Shown: positions 1 through 11,293, counted from the stretch's first letter. The stretch: DNA of 64,000 bases from Lactifluus volemus (GCA_022376515.1 WTXI01000007.1:248001-312000); one strand, 5' to 3'. Notes: generated from the sequence alone by a model not told the origin. Numbers and translations are program-made.

Positions 1-862
1 ATGCGAGTGTGAGCAGGAGGCAATGAACTGCGATTCTAGACGAAGCTGAAGCTGGGGCTTTAGCTCGTCTACAGGGCCCTATTTATGCGTACAGAGGGCC
101 AGCCAACTATTCTACAAAGGTCACAGTACAGTAGCGAAGTCAAGACTATTGACTAAGGACCTGAGTCAGTTCTGATGACTCAAGAACTGACTCAGTTCTG
201 ATGACTCAAGAACTGACTCAGTGCGTCTGACTCAAGATCTGAGTCAAGAACGCTGACTCAAGATTTGAGTCATGATCCCTGAGTCAAATACACGTCCAAA
301 ACGGCGACGCACAGCCCCCAGAAGCAAGACAGAAGGGGCTGGCCAAGGAAAGGGATCCTAGGTCACAATACAAGTCGAAAATCAGACGGAAAACAGTAAG
401 AAATGGGCCGGACAGCCCGCATAACCGTAACAAGAACAGTCGAAGAGGTAAGTACAAAATGTCAGAAGTGAGATGGGGATGAAAGAGAGAGGAAAAGGGG
501 AGTCTACAGGTAGGGGAACAAAGGGGATGTAGGAGTAGGTCATGAAAGAAAAGAAGTTAAAAATACAACCTTCGAAATTGCATGCACCCTCAGAAGGCTT
601 CATAGGATGCTCATGGTCTCATTGAGAGGCCAATAGGCCTTCAGCCTAGAACCTGGGCATGGCATGAGACACAGCACACAGCCCAAGATAAAAGGAGTGA
701 AACTAAGCACAAAAGAGAAAAACATGACAAACTGAGCGAACAAAGGAAACGCAAGGCAAACTAGCACAGAAACGGAGACGCAGAGATGGGGGCAAGTCAA
801 AACGAGAAGAAAACAGGGAGAAATTGTTGTGCAACATGAGGCTGCAGAGGATGGGTCTGTAG
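1..862. other. left flank of the Plavaka element, no supported gene
   Basis: No convincing coding region. The reading frames here lack family resemblance and plausible splice structure. Positions 136-286 hold the TGASTCA array described separately. About 430-560 is strongly purine-rich on the plus strand. The stretch may be flanking DNA or an outer part of the transposon, because the element's exact left end is not fixed. Confidence 0.5.
136..286. repeat. 26-bp-period array of TGASTCA palindromes
   Basis: TGAGTCA or TGACTCA occurs ten times, starting at 162, 176, 188, 202, 214, 228, 240, 254, 266 and 280. The spacing alternates 14, 12, 14, 12 without a break. Degenerate units at 136 and 150 keep the same phase. 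The motif equals the AP-1/Gcn4 bZIP half-site palindrome; binding here is inference. One further TGAGTCA lies at 8616, at the opposite end of the transposon. Confidence 0.9.
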
Positions 863-889
863 CATCAGCAAAATGTTTATATGCTAGAG
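863..889 (+). repeat. candidate left terminal inverted repeat
   Basis: The reverse complement of this stretch matches 8591-8617 at 22 of 27 positions. Shared blocks are CTCTAGCA, AACATTTT and CTGATG. The similarity fades outside CTGATG. Confidence 0.5.
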
Positions 890-1006
890 TTACTTGCGAC
901 GCTAGAGATGCCTAGCCGTCCTAGCTTACCTATTTCTAGGCATCCTAGCCAGTTCCTAGCACGAATTCGACTTTTCTAGGTACCCTAGAATTTGTACTTG
1001 ACCTAG
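884..1006. repeat. left CTAG-rich subterminal cluster
   Basis: CTAG occurs at 884, 902, 912, 921, 936, 945, 956, 976, 985 and 1003, often as CCTAG or CTAGG. That is ten copies of a 4-mer in 120 bp. It lies directly 3' of the transposase stop, and the right end has a similar cluster, which fits transposase-binding subterminal repeats. Confidence 0.75.
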
Positions 1007-1028
1007 GTATATTAAACGCGGCACAAGA

Positions 1029-4000
1029 TCAGAAAACGATCTCGTGTGCGTGGTGGTCGATATATTTGTTGACGTAATATCCTCTAAATGTGTCTAGTGA
1101 TATCGATGAATTGATCTCTAATGGTAAAGGATGACTACCATAGATTGGGATAAGATGAGCAGCACGTAATATTGCATCAAGATGAATTACAGCCCGGTTC
1201 CGTCTGTTGCGGATATAATCTGGACGTATCACCCACATGCCAGTGACGTGATCCACGCCCACCCTCGTAAACCATTCAACTAACGCACATGGAAATTTAA
1301 CATCATTGTACGTGAAAGAAAAAATAATCGAATGCGTGCAACATTGAGTCCACGCATTCCCGGCTTCTTGTCATCCTCGACCACGAAGACGGTGTCATGT
1401 CTTGGTCCCTTGCCGCGCCATGAAGGTGTCGCTCGTATGCACTCGCGTCGCATGCCCCGGATGCCACTAGGATCGCTTGGGGCAAAGAAGGTTGCTGTGG
1501 CCGAGTGGAAGACGTGAACCGTAGTTGTGATCCGCAGAAAGCTTGCCAGTGCACCTCCCGGGCCAGCACCAAGCTGATCAGCAAGGAACCTTTGCGTCAG
1601 CGCAGGGAGGTCGGTTTCATCTAGCTTTGCTGCAAGTTCTTGTAGAGTCTGAGGATAGTTTTTCACTAGTTCGGTATAGTATATCAGTTCCAAACTCGTA
1701 TAAATAGCATAGATAATTACTACAGTACTCACTGCGTGAGCGTGCAAGGACAACATGCCCAAGCACGTTATCATCGGCCGGCTCTCCATCTGAGTCGTCA
1801 TCATCGCCGCCGTCATCGCCGCCGTCATCATCGCCGCCGTCATCATCGCCGCCGTCACCATCGCCACTCGTGGGTGGGCCATCATCTCGGGGGGGGAGGA
1901 ACGAGACACCAGAAGGAGGAATATGGCCCGCTGGCAACATCCCACGGGAAACGAAGTCCGAGTGCATTGCTGTGAGTTTGTCAAGGCGCTGATTTATTGA
2001 AAGAATCTGTCCGAGTGCTTCAAACCGACTAGAGCGCCGCCATGGTTTCTTCACAGCAGTAATATGTCGAGACTCTGTGATGGATGAGCAAAGCCCACTT
2101 GGTGCACCAAAGTCTTGGATGAGGACGTGATAGTGCGTCAGCATATGTTGACGTGGAAGAAAGAAACCGGACGGCCGGACACCAGTAGCACGAAATATTT
2201 CGCGTAGTTGCAGGAACTTGGAAAAGGAGGTATCAAACTGCTTCAAGGCGTCCTCATCTATGACTTGGCGGCGGGCGATGTAGCAAGTGTCGAGAAAAGC
2301 CGAGATGCATGTTACCATATCGTCTGGCACATACCCAACGATCGCAGGTAGATAAACCTATATCAAGATTAAGTCGTGGGAATTACACCATCAGCGGTGT
2401 GGGCATACCTTCATCAGCGCTTTAGAATCGTCCCCTGTCCATTGCTTGAAGCGACGACCATGCGGGAAGCGGCGAAGACCAGGGAATGACGGCACAGCAG
2501 CAATTCTTACTCGGTGTGTGAGCTCGATACCAGTGTGAAAAGAGAATTTGTGACGTACCGACGATCGATGTCATCAAGAACTTTGTTCGCTTGACCGCGA
2601 TACGTCTGTGTCAAGTAGTCGCACACCCAAGTTACAAGGTGGTCCTTGAATCCCCCTTTGATAACCTGGTGTAAAAGGTCCGGTGACATCATCTCGTGGA
2701 TATCGGCGCGTGGAAAATCCGCTGTAAATGGCTATAATATCCGAGTCTGTTAGTAATGCGTAGATTGAGTTGCATATTTTATACTCACAACGACGTCATC
2801 ATCGATTCCGTATTTGTCCCAAAGTGCCCTGGAGTCTAGAAGCTTGATGAGCTCATCGGTGAGATTTCTTGTTCGCGGTCCTGACGCTCTGCCGGAATCA
2901 CTTGGTGAGGCAGTACACCTATTGCAGTATCAGTATCGAGTTGCTGATCCAAACTAGGAGGCTACTTACCTTGGGCACCAGCCCTGGACGATCCCGGTTA
3001 GCATGACTTGTTCAGGGTAGTCAGCAATGAAGGCCACCAAGTCAAAAATGACCCGCCGGTAGTGGCCATCTGGGCAGCGCCGGATGACTGGACTCGTCAT
3101 CCCAGGTTGAAGGGTTCGCAGTATCGCCGATATTGACGCATGGTACAGCTGGCGCTTGAATTTGCGAAACTCAGGGTCGTTGTCATACCTGCGGTCACCT
3201 AGGTCATCATGTACATATGGGCTTGAACTTACATCGGTAGAAGTAAAATATAACATACCTTTGGGGATAGCAAGAAACGCTATTGGAATCACAGCATTGC
3301 GGTGCGCACATCGCACTTTATTGTGCGGATTACCTATGGACAGGTACAAGGGGTGATATTCCACGTGTCCCGTCGCAACCGATACCGTGGTCTTGTCACT
3401 GCCTAAAATCAGTGGACAGTACATCGCGCCAAATGAACTATCGGGATGGTGCAGCGCGATGTCATCCTTTTGATTGAGAAGTCATCAACTTAGCGTATGG
3501 ATGATGAATGCAACACTTAGTACTTACGCAGTGATTCCAGGCTATGTTTGCAGACATGAAGTTGCTCCAACAACGCTTACCACGCTTGTCTAGCTCAATG
3601 TAAGGACGCATGTCAAATTGTCCATCAAAGTCGGGATTATCTAGCATTGTGCGTACAACTTCGTCAGGATCTCGATACCATACCTCGTAGTCTGTCCGTT
3701 TCCAGCTAGGAGCGCTCCTAGGAATGCTCTCAGAGAATCCAGCAACAAGGCATCTCCATGTAACGCCACCAAGGGATGACGAGTCAACTGTCGCGTACAT
3801 GTGCTGGTGAGACCGGAATGGGCTGGATGTGCCAAAGCCATCCATAGATGATGCCCACAGCTCCATCAACAAGTCAATACTTGTGGCCGACATCTCAACA
3901 CGGCGGTACAGAAGGTCGGCTACAAGGAATTGGAGCTTGTTCTCGAATGGGGTCCAGTCATCGGGTGTCGCGTGCGCACGGGGTGTTGGTTGACTCCCGG

Positions 4001-4291
4001 GAGGAAGGAACGTCCCGTTGGCATCGCAGGGAAGAGCTTGTTGAGGGATCGTCACTAATGTACATAAAAGTGAAGAAAACCCTTACCCTTTAGGTGAGGA
4101 TGTTCGATCCGTTGGCTGCCATGTGGCGGTGGTGCTTGTGTGGACTCAGGGATGGACTGACTTTGTCCTGGATAGGAACGGACGTTGGAATTGATGTGGA
4201 ACGTGCGGACATGATAGGTGCGGCCATGCTGACTCTTGAACATAAGGGGGCACCCAGAAAACAAGCAAGGGAGTCTGGATGATGACGACAT
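1029..4291 (-). CDS. Plavaka transposase (C2H2 N-terminus, RNase H-fold family)
   Basis: Predicted to catalyse cut-and-paste movement of the surrounding element. The ATG at 4291 opens a first exon with a C2H2 finger (CLFSGC, then H-X4-H). Exon 1 ends at 4088 and exon 2 starts at 4054. Later exons carry family hallmarks: LGSDKTTVSVATGH, PLYLSIGN, RKFKRQLYH, DYPEQVMLTG, MMSPDLLHQVIKGGFKDHL, GLCSSITESRHI, VKKPWRRSSR, and the C-terminal NKYIDHHAHEI. The intron after the IPK codons uses the acceptor at the first AG before GDRRYDND. A Gly/Asp-rich acidic tract encoded around 1790-1870 precedes the final domain. Near 1320 a run of six T (coding strand) should be seven to continue from RIRLFF into SFTYNDVKFP; as written the frame stops. 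This is either a real null mutation or a missed base. Neighbour: the divergent accessory gene across a repeat-rich spacer. Confidence 0.88.
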
Positions 4292-4467
4292 GGTGAGAGT
4301 GAAGAGGTGGTGACGGAGAGGAAGGACTTACTGAATGGGTGATTGTGTAGCCAATAATCCAGCTGACATGCACGGGCATGAGGCTTCGAAGACAGGGAGG
4401 ACTCAGAGGGACATGTCATGGTCTATCAGAGATAGAGTTACACGTGTTAGCTGTGGTGCATAGCAAA

Positions 4468-4998
4468 TCACCCGGGGAAAGGCATGCGCCGGTTGCTACT
4501 GAATGACAAGAAACCAATTGAGCTGCACACCGCTCGTTACCGTCGATAAGGAACCGGCGAAAGTTGCGCACCGGCCGTGAATGAATTGAAAGGCTGTACA
4601 GCAAGGAATGCGAGAAAAATATACGGCGTTCGCTACTGAATGCCAAGGAACCGGAGAGAAGTGCGCACCGGTCGCCAAGAATAGGACCGAAGGGGCACAC
4701 CAGAATTAAGAGGTCAGAAAGAAGCAGAAATGGCATACAGCCTGAGCAGGGAACACGAAATAAATGGTAATGTGGATCTGTTGGTGGTGAATAAGATGGG
4801 AATACGAGCAATGATTGAAAGCGGGGGAACTACGCACCGCTCGCTACTGATCGATAAAGAACCGGGGAAAGTTGTGCACCGGTTGTACCATGCGCCATTT
4901 TCTTGACAAGTGAAAATGGACCGATCGCTACTGAATTACAATGAACCGGGGAAAGTTGCGCACCGGTCATGAGTGAATTGAAAGGGTGTACAGTAAGT
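4468..4998. promoter_or_regulatory. repeat-rich divergent promoter of the transposon
   Basis: Copies of an AACCGG(n)GAAAGTTGCGCACCGG-like unit start near 4550, 4645, 4858 and 4942, with weaker ones near 4470 and 4826. They are usually preceded by GCTACTGA and in two cases followed by TGAATTGAAAGG and TGTACAG. Each unit ends in ACCGG/CCGGT in inverted orientation. The cluster sits between the two divergent start codons at 4291 and 5385. A role as promoter or transposase-binding region is inference. Confidence 0.6.
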
Positions 4999-5384
4999 AT
5001 GCATCGCTAGTTGCAAGCGGTAGTCACGATTGTGGTCAGGATGTTTGCCAGGGGGCGGGCAGCAAGAAAACGCAGAGAAAATGTATATCTATCAGTGGGA
5101 GAATAAGACAGCAACGTGAGTAATTACTGAAAGTTGCTGAGACCAGGGAGACTCGGTCACCAGTCTTGGAAGGAGAGGGGAGCGCAGCAACACAGAGGAG
5201 CATACGCACTGTGATCTCACAAGCGACGGCCGCCATTTTAGTCGGTACTGGTGGCAGTAAATGCCGTCGGGACTAGACATGAAAGGAAAAATGGGGTCAG
5301 TGCGATATCTCAGAAATAGTTGTTCAAACGTCGACACGTAAGGAATAAGCCTTCCCAGACCCCCAATCTCTCGAAGTCTCTAAC

Positions 5385-8304
5385 ATGCCAATCACTACCC
5401 GAAAACAAAATGCAGAGACGCACCCAGGGCGAGTTGTCCTCGACACCCAGAAGAAGCGTCGTACTCCTCAGCAGATCTTAGATGATAGGATGCGGGCGGA
5501 GGCAGCAGCCGCAGAAGCGGCAGAAAGAGCAGAAGCCACTTTAGAAGAAATCGTCGGCCGTATCAACGAACTCGAAGACGAGATCCAGCGAGACTCTCAG
5601 TTGACACAAAAGCACGCGACTCGGCCGGATTTGCGTCACAGTGGACAGGCAAGCACGCAGTCGAAGTTCATGACGAGGCAGATGAAACATGCACATGCTG
5701 CCCAAGTAGATGCCAGTGAGCAGATTGATGAGGAAGACAGGTAATTCACGACTCACCTCTGACATGATCGCTTTTACTGACCTTGACAATAGCTGTAGCA
5801 TCTACTCTGCTGGTTGGAAAAGCAACAGGGCCAGCCCCACGGCGTTTTACGACGATGTATCGACTGTATCACCGGCGTCGTTCACTGATGGTGAATCAAT
5901 AATTGATGTCATCAGCAATGAAGAGTGGGACAAGAGAGCCAGCGAATGCATCGAGGACGACGCAGTATCGGCGTATGTGGACGACGGAGTGGAAAATGAA
6001 GAAGACATGGGTAACGTTGATAAGACTGTTGACAAGGTGTGTCCGCCTCGTGTTTTTTGAGTTTGATGGGAAACTTAGGTTTGCGATGATAGGCACGCCC
6101 CGGAGCCGAAATTGATGACTTGAACGCACCCCGTGATCGAGCCACGACTCGAGTGCGTTCACAGCCATCTGAACCAGTATCTCGACCAAGGCCCCGTCCA
6201 ATATACGAACGCATTGCTGACGAGTAAGTAATAGTGCAACCCAAAGCTTAGACCTAAGGCTAACAGCAATTAGGAATGAGAATGAATCGTGCACTCCATC
6301 CGTGACGCAGCTAACCGCGACGCCGTCACCTCCACCGCCTGCTCAGCCCCGGCAAAGCATAGCGATTAAACGAAAAGTCCAGGCTAATTTCGCAGAGTGA
6401 GTTATAGATGTAACCCAAAGTTTGAGGCTCACCACCATTAGGTTGGATCGCGCCAAGCGTGCAAGGACCGTGACAGGAGCAAACGCCGGCCTGCTTGACG
6501 ACTGGAAAACGAATGCCGCGGCAGGTACAGTAACACCCCCCCTTCCGTGTTAACCACAAGGCTCACTAGAAATCCATCGATACAACAGCACAACTAAGTA
6601 AGAAAGGACGCAGCCACGTCCACAGCGCGCCCAGACCCATGGCTCAAGAGATAGACATCAGCACCAGCTCAGGTTCCAGCGTGACGATGGCCCAGGCGTC
6701 GATATGCGAGTCTCACAACGAAGAATCGGAAGATGTGCTTGGTCGAGTAAGGGCTCGCAAGTCTACTGTGGGTCAAGCCTCCAGAGTGGCTCAGAGCAGA
6801 TCAAAAGGTGCCGCGCTCACTGGCAGCAATAGGGTTGGCGGTGGGCGGGAGACTGCACAGGTAAGATCCAAATTGTGTTTGATCTATGTATGATTGTCAG
6901 CTCCTCGTCGAAATAGATGGGCATTGTCCTTAACCAGGATCCGACGGGCACTATGATGGAGGGAAATACCAAAGCGCCTCAGCGTCTCAGGAAGACAAGA
7001 TATATGACAACCGATCTGCCTTTTCCCGGTCCACCAAATGGCGAAAATATAAAGACGTGGCAAAACACTGTTGTACCTTCCTTGCTAATCTGGGCCGGAA
7101 CGCAGGCCGACCCCTTTGGCGCGAACGCCAGGATGCGTGGCCCTTTGGCGGGCTTTTGGTCATCAGCATTCCCTGATTCTGTGCTTAGTGAACATGAACT
7201 AGATATAGTCCTGAGTGTGGTATGTACTGGAATCAGACAAGTGGACATGCGTTATTGACCCTCCCAGGCCGAGACTTTGCTCAACAACTGGCGCAGCGAG
7301 ATAGGGAAGAGTGGGTACCGAGCAATCGTAGACTTGTGGCTCGAGGATCCGGCCACGTTTGGCAACGCAGAAGCTCGCGCCGAATACATTGAAAAGGCAT
7401 TGCACGGCTTCAAATTCATTCATAAGAACCCAGATGCAGCGAAGGTACGCCTATATACATCATATTACTGTGCCTGACATAGCCACCAGGAAATGCGTGC
7501 TACATTTTGCTCGAGTTTGATTGCCAAGGTATATTCTGTGCACCTGCGGAGGATCCTACCGCTCGATGACTCAGAGGTAAACGAATGCCCTCGGCAAATA
7601 GGGGCATTGGCACTTGCAACGGCTGCAGTAACGTCCCATTCCATTTACTATTATTACCATGATCATTACTTATCTAGTGTTACAGGTCGAGCGTGGTCTG
7701 TCCGCGTTTAAGACCGGGGAGGATAGTATAAAGGTATCACGTCCCATTTTGTTTTGGTGGCGTTGTTACTTATCTAGCGCTACAGGCCGAGCGCAATCAG
7801 ACCCGGATCAACTCGAAGACCAAGGAGGATGGTTCAACGGCATCCGAGCAAGAATCCGAGTCCAAGGTCAATTCTCGTGTGTGGAGCTTCTCCGATAATC
7901 CCTGGGGGAGGAAGACTCGCAGCTGGGTCGGGACCACCAGACGGCTTAATGATCGCCACTGGGCTCAAGTCGTTGAGGAAGCGTGGAAATACCTCCCAGC
8001 CAAAATGGTGAACGCACTGAACATGGACGGTGATCAAGGTGAATTAGTTGATCTCCGCGCTTGCATTGATTTGGATTGGTGCGTATTTTTATCATTCTCT
8101 TATCATTGCGAGCTCAAGTGTATGCAAAGATCCCTCGCGCATAACTGTCACGCGGTGAAGAACCCCGTATCTGCGGGGCTGGAGACAGATCAATCGGGTG
8201 ATAAAGAACTTCGGCTAGATACCCATGTTATTGAATTACATATAGAAATGTTATCTGGTTTTGGACTGTCATTTCTCAGGCACGAAAACAGCGAGAATTA
8301 CTAG
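5385..8304 (+). CDS. transposon-associated accessory protein, unknown function
   Basis: Start ATG at 5385 (MPITTRKQNAET). Joining about a dozen short exons gives a continuous protein of roughly 650 residues. The N-terminus is Ala/Glu-rich and likely coiled coil (about residues 25-75), followed by acidic and Ser/Arg/Pro-rich linkers. From about 6917 onward comes a globular region: DLPFPGPPNGENIKTWQ, VVPSLLIWAGTQADPF, AETLLNNWRSEIGKSGYRA, GFKFIHKNPDAAKEMRATF, LIAKVYSVHLRRILP. It resembles hypothetical proteins common in basidiomycete genomes (recalled, not searched); I know no biochemical function. A possible last intron (about 8079-8280) leads to the same stop at 8304. Divergent orientation to the transposase suggests a mobility helper or regulator; that is inference. 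Confidence 0.7.
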
Positions 8305-8596
8305 CACTAGGCACGAAATCTAGCCCAAGAAGTCAGAATTGCTCTAGATGTGAAAGTAGCGAAAGTTGAAAAACTAGTGAAAGTAGCAAAACTAGTGAAA
8401 GTAGCAAAACTAGTGAAAGTAGCAAAACTAGTGAAAGTAGCAAAACTAGTGAAAGTAGCAAAACTTGGCGTACCTAGAGCTTGCCTAGATCTAGATCAGC
8501 TTCCTAAGTCGAGGCAAGTCTGCTTTCGCTAGCACAGGAACTTGATTACTAAACGTGACTAGGTGACACTAGCGGGCCTAGATCTAGCAACTCTAG
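8301..8596. repeat. right CTAG-rich subterminal cluster
   Basis: CTAG occurs 18 times in about 300 bp, including 8301, 8307, 8320, 8344, five copies spaced exactly 18 bp (8374-8446), 8474, 8485, 8491, 8529, 8559, 8569, 8578, 8584 and 8593. It mirrors the cluster at 884-1006 at the other end of the element. Confidence 0.75.
8366..8464 (+). repeat. 18-bp minisatellite
   Basis: About five near-perfect copies of an 18-bp unit (AAACTAGTGAAAGTAGCA). The period is in frame, so a spurious KVAKLV peptide repeat appears; it is not part of a recognisable gene. It lies inside the right CTAG cluster. Confidence 0.9.
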
Positions 8597-8617
8597 CACC
8601 GCAACATTTTCCTGATG
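8591..8617 (-). repeat. candidate right terminal inverted repeat
   Basis: Partner of 863-889, with 22 of 27 positions complementary. It is followed directly by TGAGTCA (8616-8622), the same motif that forms the array left of the element. Confidence 0.5.
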
Positions 8618-8619
8618 AG

Positions 8620-9913
8620 TCACATTGTGACTTGCGGCTGTCCTTACAGCAGCCACACACCAGTTCACCGTGATCGCCCTCAACCACGTGGCGGACGTCT
8701 GGGAACGTTGACCGGACGCGGACCCAGGTAGACCAGGCGAGCTCCTCTACGATCACCAAGTGCAGATATTCGGTCACGCCTCCGAGCGTGGTTCTAAGAG
8801 CGCAGCGTTCGGGCTCATATGAGCCAACCAGGTAAAGGCACGTGTGTGTGGGCGAATATCGTCATTCGCTGTTTGACGGTCCTTGTGTGCCCCCATGTTC
8901 ATTTGTTTCCTTGTCACCTCGAGGTGTGTGCAAATGCTTGCAGACGACGATGGAGACCTGGAAGAAAATATCCGCATAGCGTTGCGGGTGCTCGAGACAG
9001 CGGCCCGTGCGCCACCGGTAAACATGGCCCGGGCCTTGGCTGACATTTCCCTGTTGCACGTTGGCTCTCGCTCTTCACTAAATTCCGACAAAAAAGAATC
9101 CGATGTCCTCCGCGAACGCGGCTTTTCAATATTGTATCTCACATCTACTCGTGGCAATGTTCCACGGAAATAGTTTGGCAGCAAAGTTGATGGCCCCGAG
9201 GGAATGGATCCCACCGGCCGGAATCCTTTGGCGGAGCGTGCTGAGATCTCCGATCCTTGACCCGGGCCGTAGCCGTCGTTCGTACACTTCTCGTTCTGCG
9301 GCATCATGGGTCACGGCGCGACGGCGCCCATGCGCCGCCGATGACCATCCATGATTACCAAGTGGCGCTCCCACATTCCCTCATCCTTATCAGTTCGTGA
9401 GACTGGTCTCGAATCGAAGTATCTTCCTTCCATACTCTGAGTATGGAGGTGTCCCACATCTTTGTTTTTGTTCCCTGCCACTCGTCCAATGAGACTGATC
9501 CCTTCAGGTGACGAGGTCAAGTACTCTTTCTCAGACCTACACCTACACCTATATGCTATCCGCACTTGTGCGATTCTGCAAAGCCGGAGGACAGACGTTG
9601 AGAAACCCTTCCATACTTCTTGTTGCGCAGCCAAAATCTCTGTGAGATGTGGTTTCAGAAGTTATGGGCCATACAGTGTCTCGATACGAAGGTCATATTA
9701 TCTAAATGGACGACGCATCTTACTACTAGTAGTGCGCAGACGTCATCAATTCTTAAATTTGTGTACCTCGGGCTTATAACTTAGTGGCTGCTTTTCCCAC
9801 CACACGGGCACTTAAAATACTCTATTGAACTAATCGTGGAATGTCCTTTACTATCAATAAACGAATACATGTAGGCTTCACGCTCGGTATACATATAAAA
9901 GATCAAAACTTTG
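8620..9913. other. intergenic, no supported gene
   Basis: Several overlapping frames exist on both strands, but none has recognisable protein features. From about 9140 the sequence is part of a segmental duplication shared with 14945 onward, including the block around CCCGGGCCGTAGCC and the AATCGTGGAATGTCC stretch upstream of 9914. The frames there are broken in the partner copy, which argues against coding function. Confidence 0.5.
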
Positions 9914-11293
9914 TTACACCGCTTTCATCTCGGGACCATTATCTCCATTGGTCGGGTAGGGGTCGTCTGATTTTTTCAAATAGACACCAGGATGGATGAT
10001 ATTCAACGTCCACATCGCTTGCGCGATCATTGTGGCATCGAATACGACTGCACAATAGTTAGTTACGATTCTGTGCGACTTGTAGCAAACACACGTACTG
10101 AATAGCCATTGGGTCGAGTAAATCTTGCCGTTCCAACCACTCACGAATTCGGCTGTCCGGTAAATAGTCCTACAGATCATCAGCGATAGGTGACGCAAAA
10201 AGGAGGAAGACCAGGCAGCGTACCGTATGATAATGAAGACGGTCGTGATAAACATGGCGTACAACATGCGCTTCAGATTAGCGTCCACCGTGCCACGATA
10301 AGACTCGCCGGGAATATGTCGTATCGGTCGCTCCCGTGCATACCGGAAGAGAAATTCCGCCGCAAAGGCACAGTATGCGGCGATGGAAGCTGGTAGAGTT
10401 GTAAGTAATCATCTACATGCTCGTGCAGGAGATCTCACAGACCGAGCTGGAAAATAACACCACCAAGAGCGATGTTCGAGCCCTGATATATCATGCATTG
10501 AGTTAGTTGTAGAATTAGCAGAATCGTGATGGTGTATGCGGACCAATTGAGCTTTTGACTTTGATGTGTTGGAGCCCGCCGCCAAACTGCCACCCATTCC
10601 CTGAATAAGGAGAGCGTTGATGTCCTAGAAAACGGTAAGAAAAGTAAAAATCCTGCATGGAAAAAAGTGTGCTTACACAGCATACGAATATGATTGTGTC
10701 TATGTCACGTTAAATTCCACTCTGATAAACAAAGACCGGGTATGGGACTCACATCGTCTAGGTGTCAGACGGCTGTATTGTGGGCCAAGCCGGCGCATGA
10801 TGCGTCCCAGGAGAATAAAATTGGCTGCAACTAGCGATGTGGGCGCAATGACAAGTGTTATTGCTCTGTAGGTCAATGAGCAAAAGAATCAAAGGGTGGC
10901 CATCGAAGTGTACCCACTGTATGACAAACGGTCGGAATATGGACGGATTTTGGCTCGACCACAATCGAGAGCTCCAGCCAATAACCTCAAGGAAACCACA
11001 GAATATTACACTGGGAATTAACCACCACAGGCGGGAACGGAGTGCTTGTATGGTATGGACAACTTGAGGGAGTTCCACTGTCAGCAACGACCCATTGAGA
11101 ACAATGAGAGCATGCATACATGTAGAGATTCCGAAGAGCAAAATGAAAGTAATGGCAACCCATTCCGTGGGAACGTAGCCATACTGTATCCGATGTAGAG
11201 TATCACTGGTGCTGTTAGAGGAACCTTGAAAGTGTTTAAGATCCGTTGAGAGAGCTTCTGACAAGCCGGGGACAAAGAAGGATACGCACTCAT
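9914..11293 (-). CDS. RTA1-like seven-helix membrane protein, copy A (intact)
   Basis: RTA1-family proteins are fungal plasma-membrane proteins linked to lipid translocation and resistance to toxic compounds. Ten exons: 11293-11225, 11183-11120, 11062-10918, 10865-10753, 10699-10677, 10624-10544, 10482-10443, 10389-10224, 10169-10099, 10047-9914. Together they give 301 residues with no frame problem. Family signatures are YGYVPTEWVAITF, LRSRLWWLIP, VIGWSSRLWSS, VAANFILLGRIMRRLGPQYS, LGGVIFQL and FRYARERPIR. The ATG at 11293 was chosen because it joins in frame to YGYVPTEW and lies 55 bp below a TATAAA; an ATG at 11345 sits too close to that box. Four other copies or fragments lie in the window (15719, 22690, 33816, 62327). 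Confidence 0.88.

Larger units (their letters stand above)
863..8617. mobile_element. Plavaka-type DNA transposon with two divergent genes
   Basis: The element carries a Plavaka transposase gene (minus, 1029-4291) and a divergent accessory gene (plus, 5385-8304). Candidate imperfect inverted repeats lie at 863-889 and 8591-8617 and match at 22 of 27 positions. CTAG-rich clusters lie just inside both ends, as expected for subterminal repeats of CACTA/KDZ-related elements. The transposase is almost intact: one apparent missing T near 1320 breaks the frame. That suggests a young copy. No target-site duplication could be defined, so the ends are provisional. The TGASTCA array to the left could also belong to the element. 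Confidence 0.65.

Noticed and set aside
382..800. Minus-strand frames of 66-73 codons
   Set aside because: Phe/Cys/Ser-rich products with no family resemblance in a purine-biased stretch; expected by chance from base composition.
8350..8532. Frame encoding KVAKLV repeats
   Set aside because: It is only the translation of the 18-bp minisatellite and has no gene context.
8774..9634. Several 70-177 codon frames on both strands
   Set aside because: The region is duplicated at 14945 onward and the frames do not survive in that copy.
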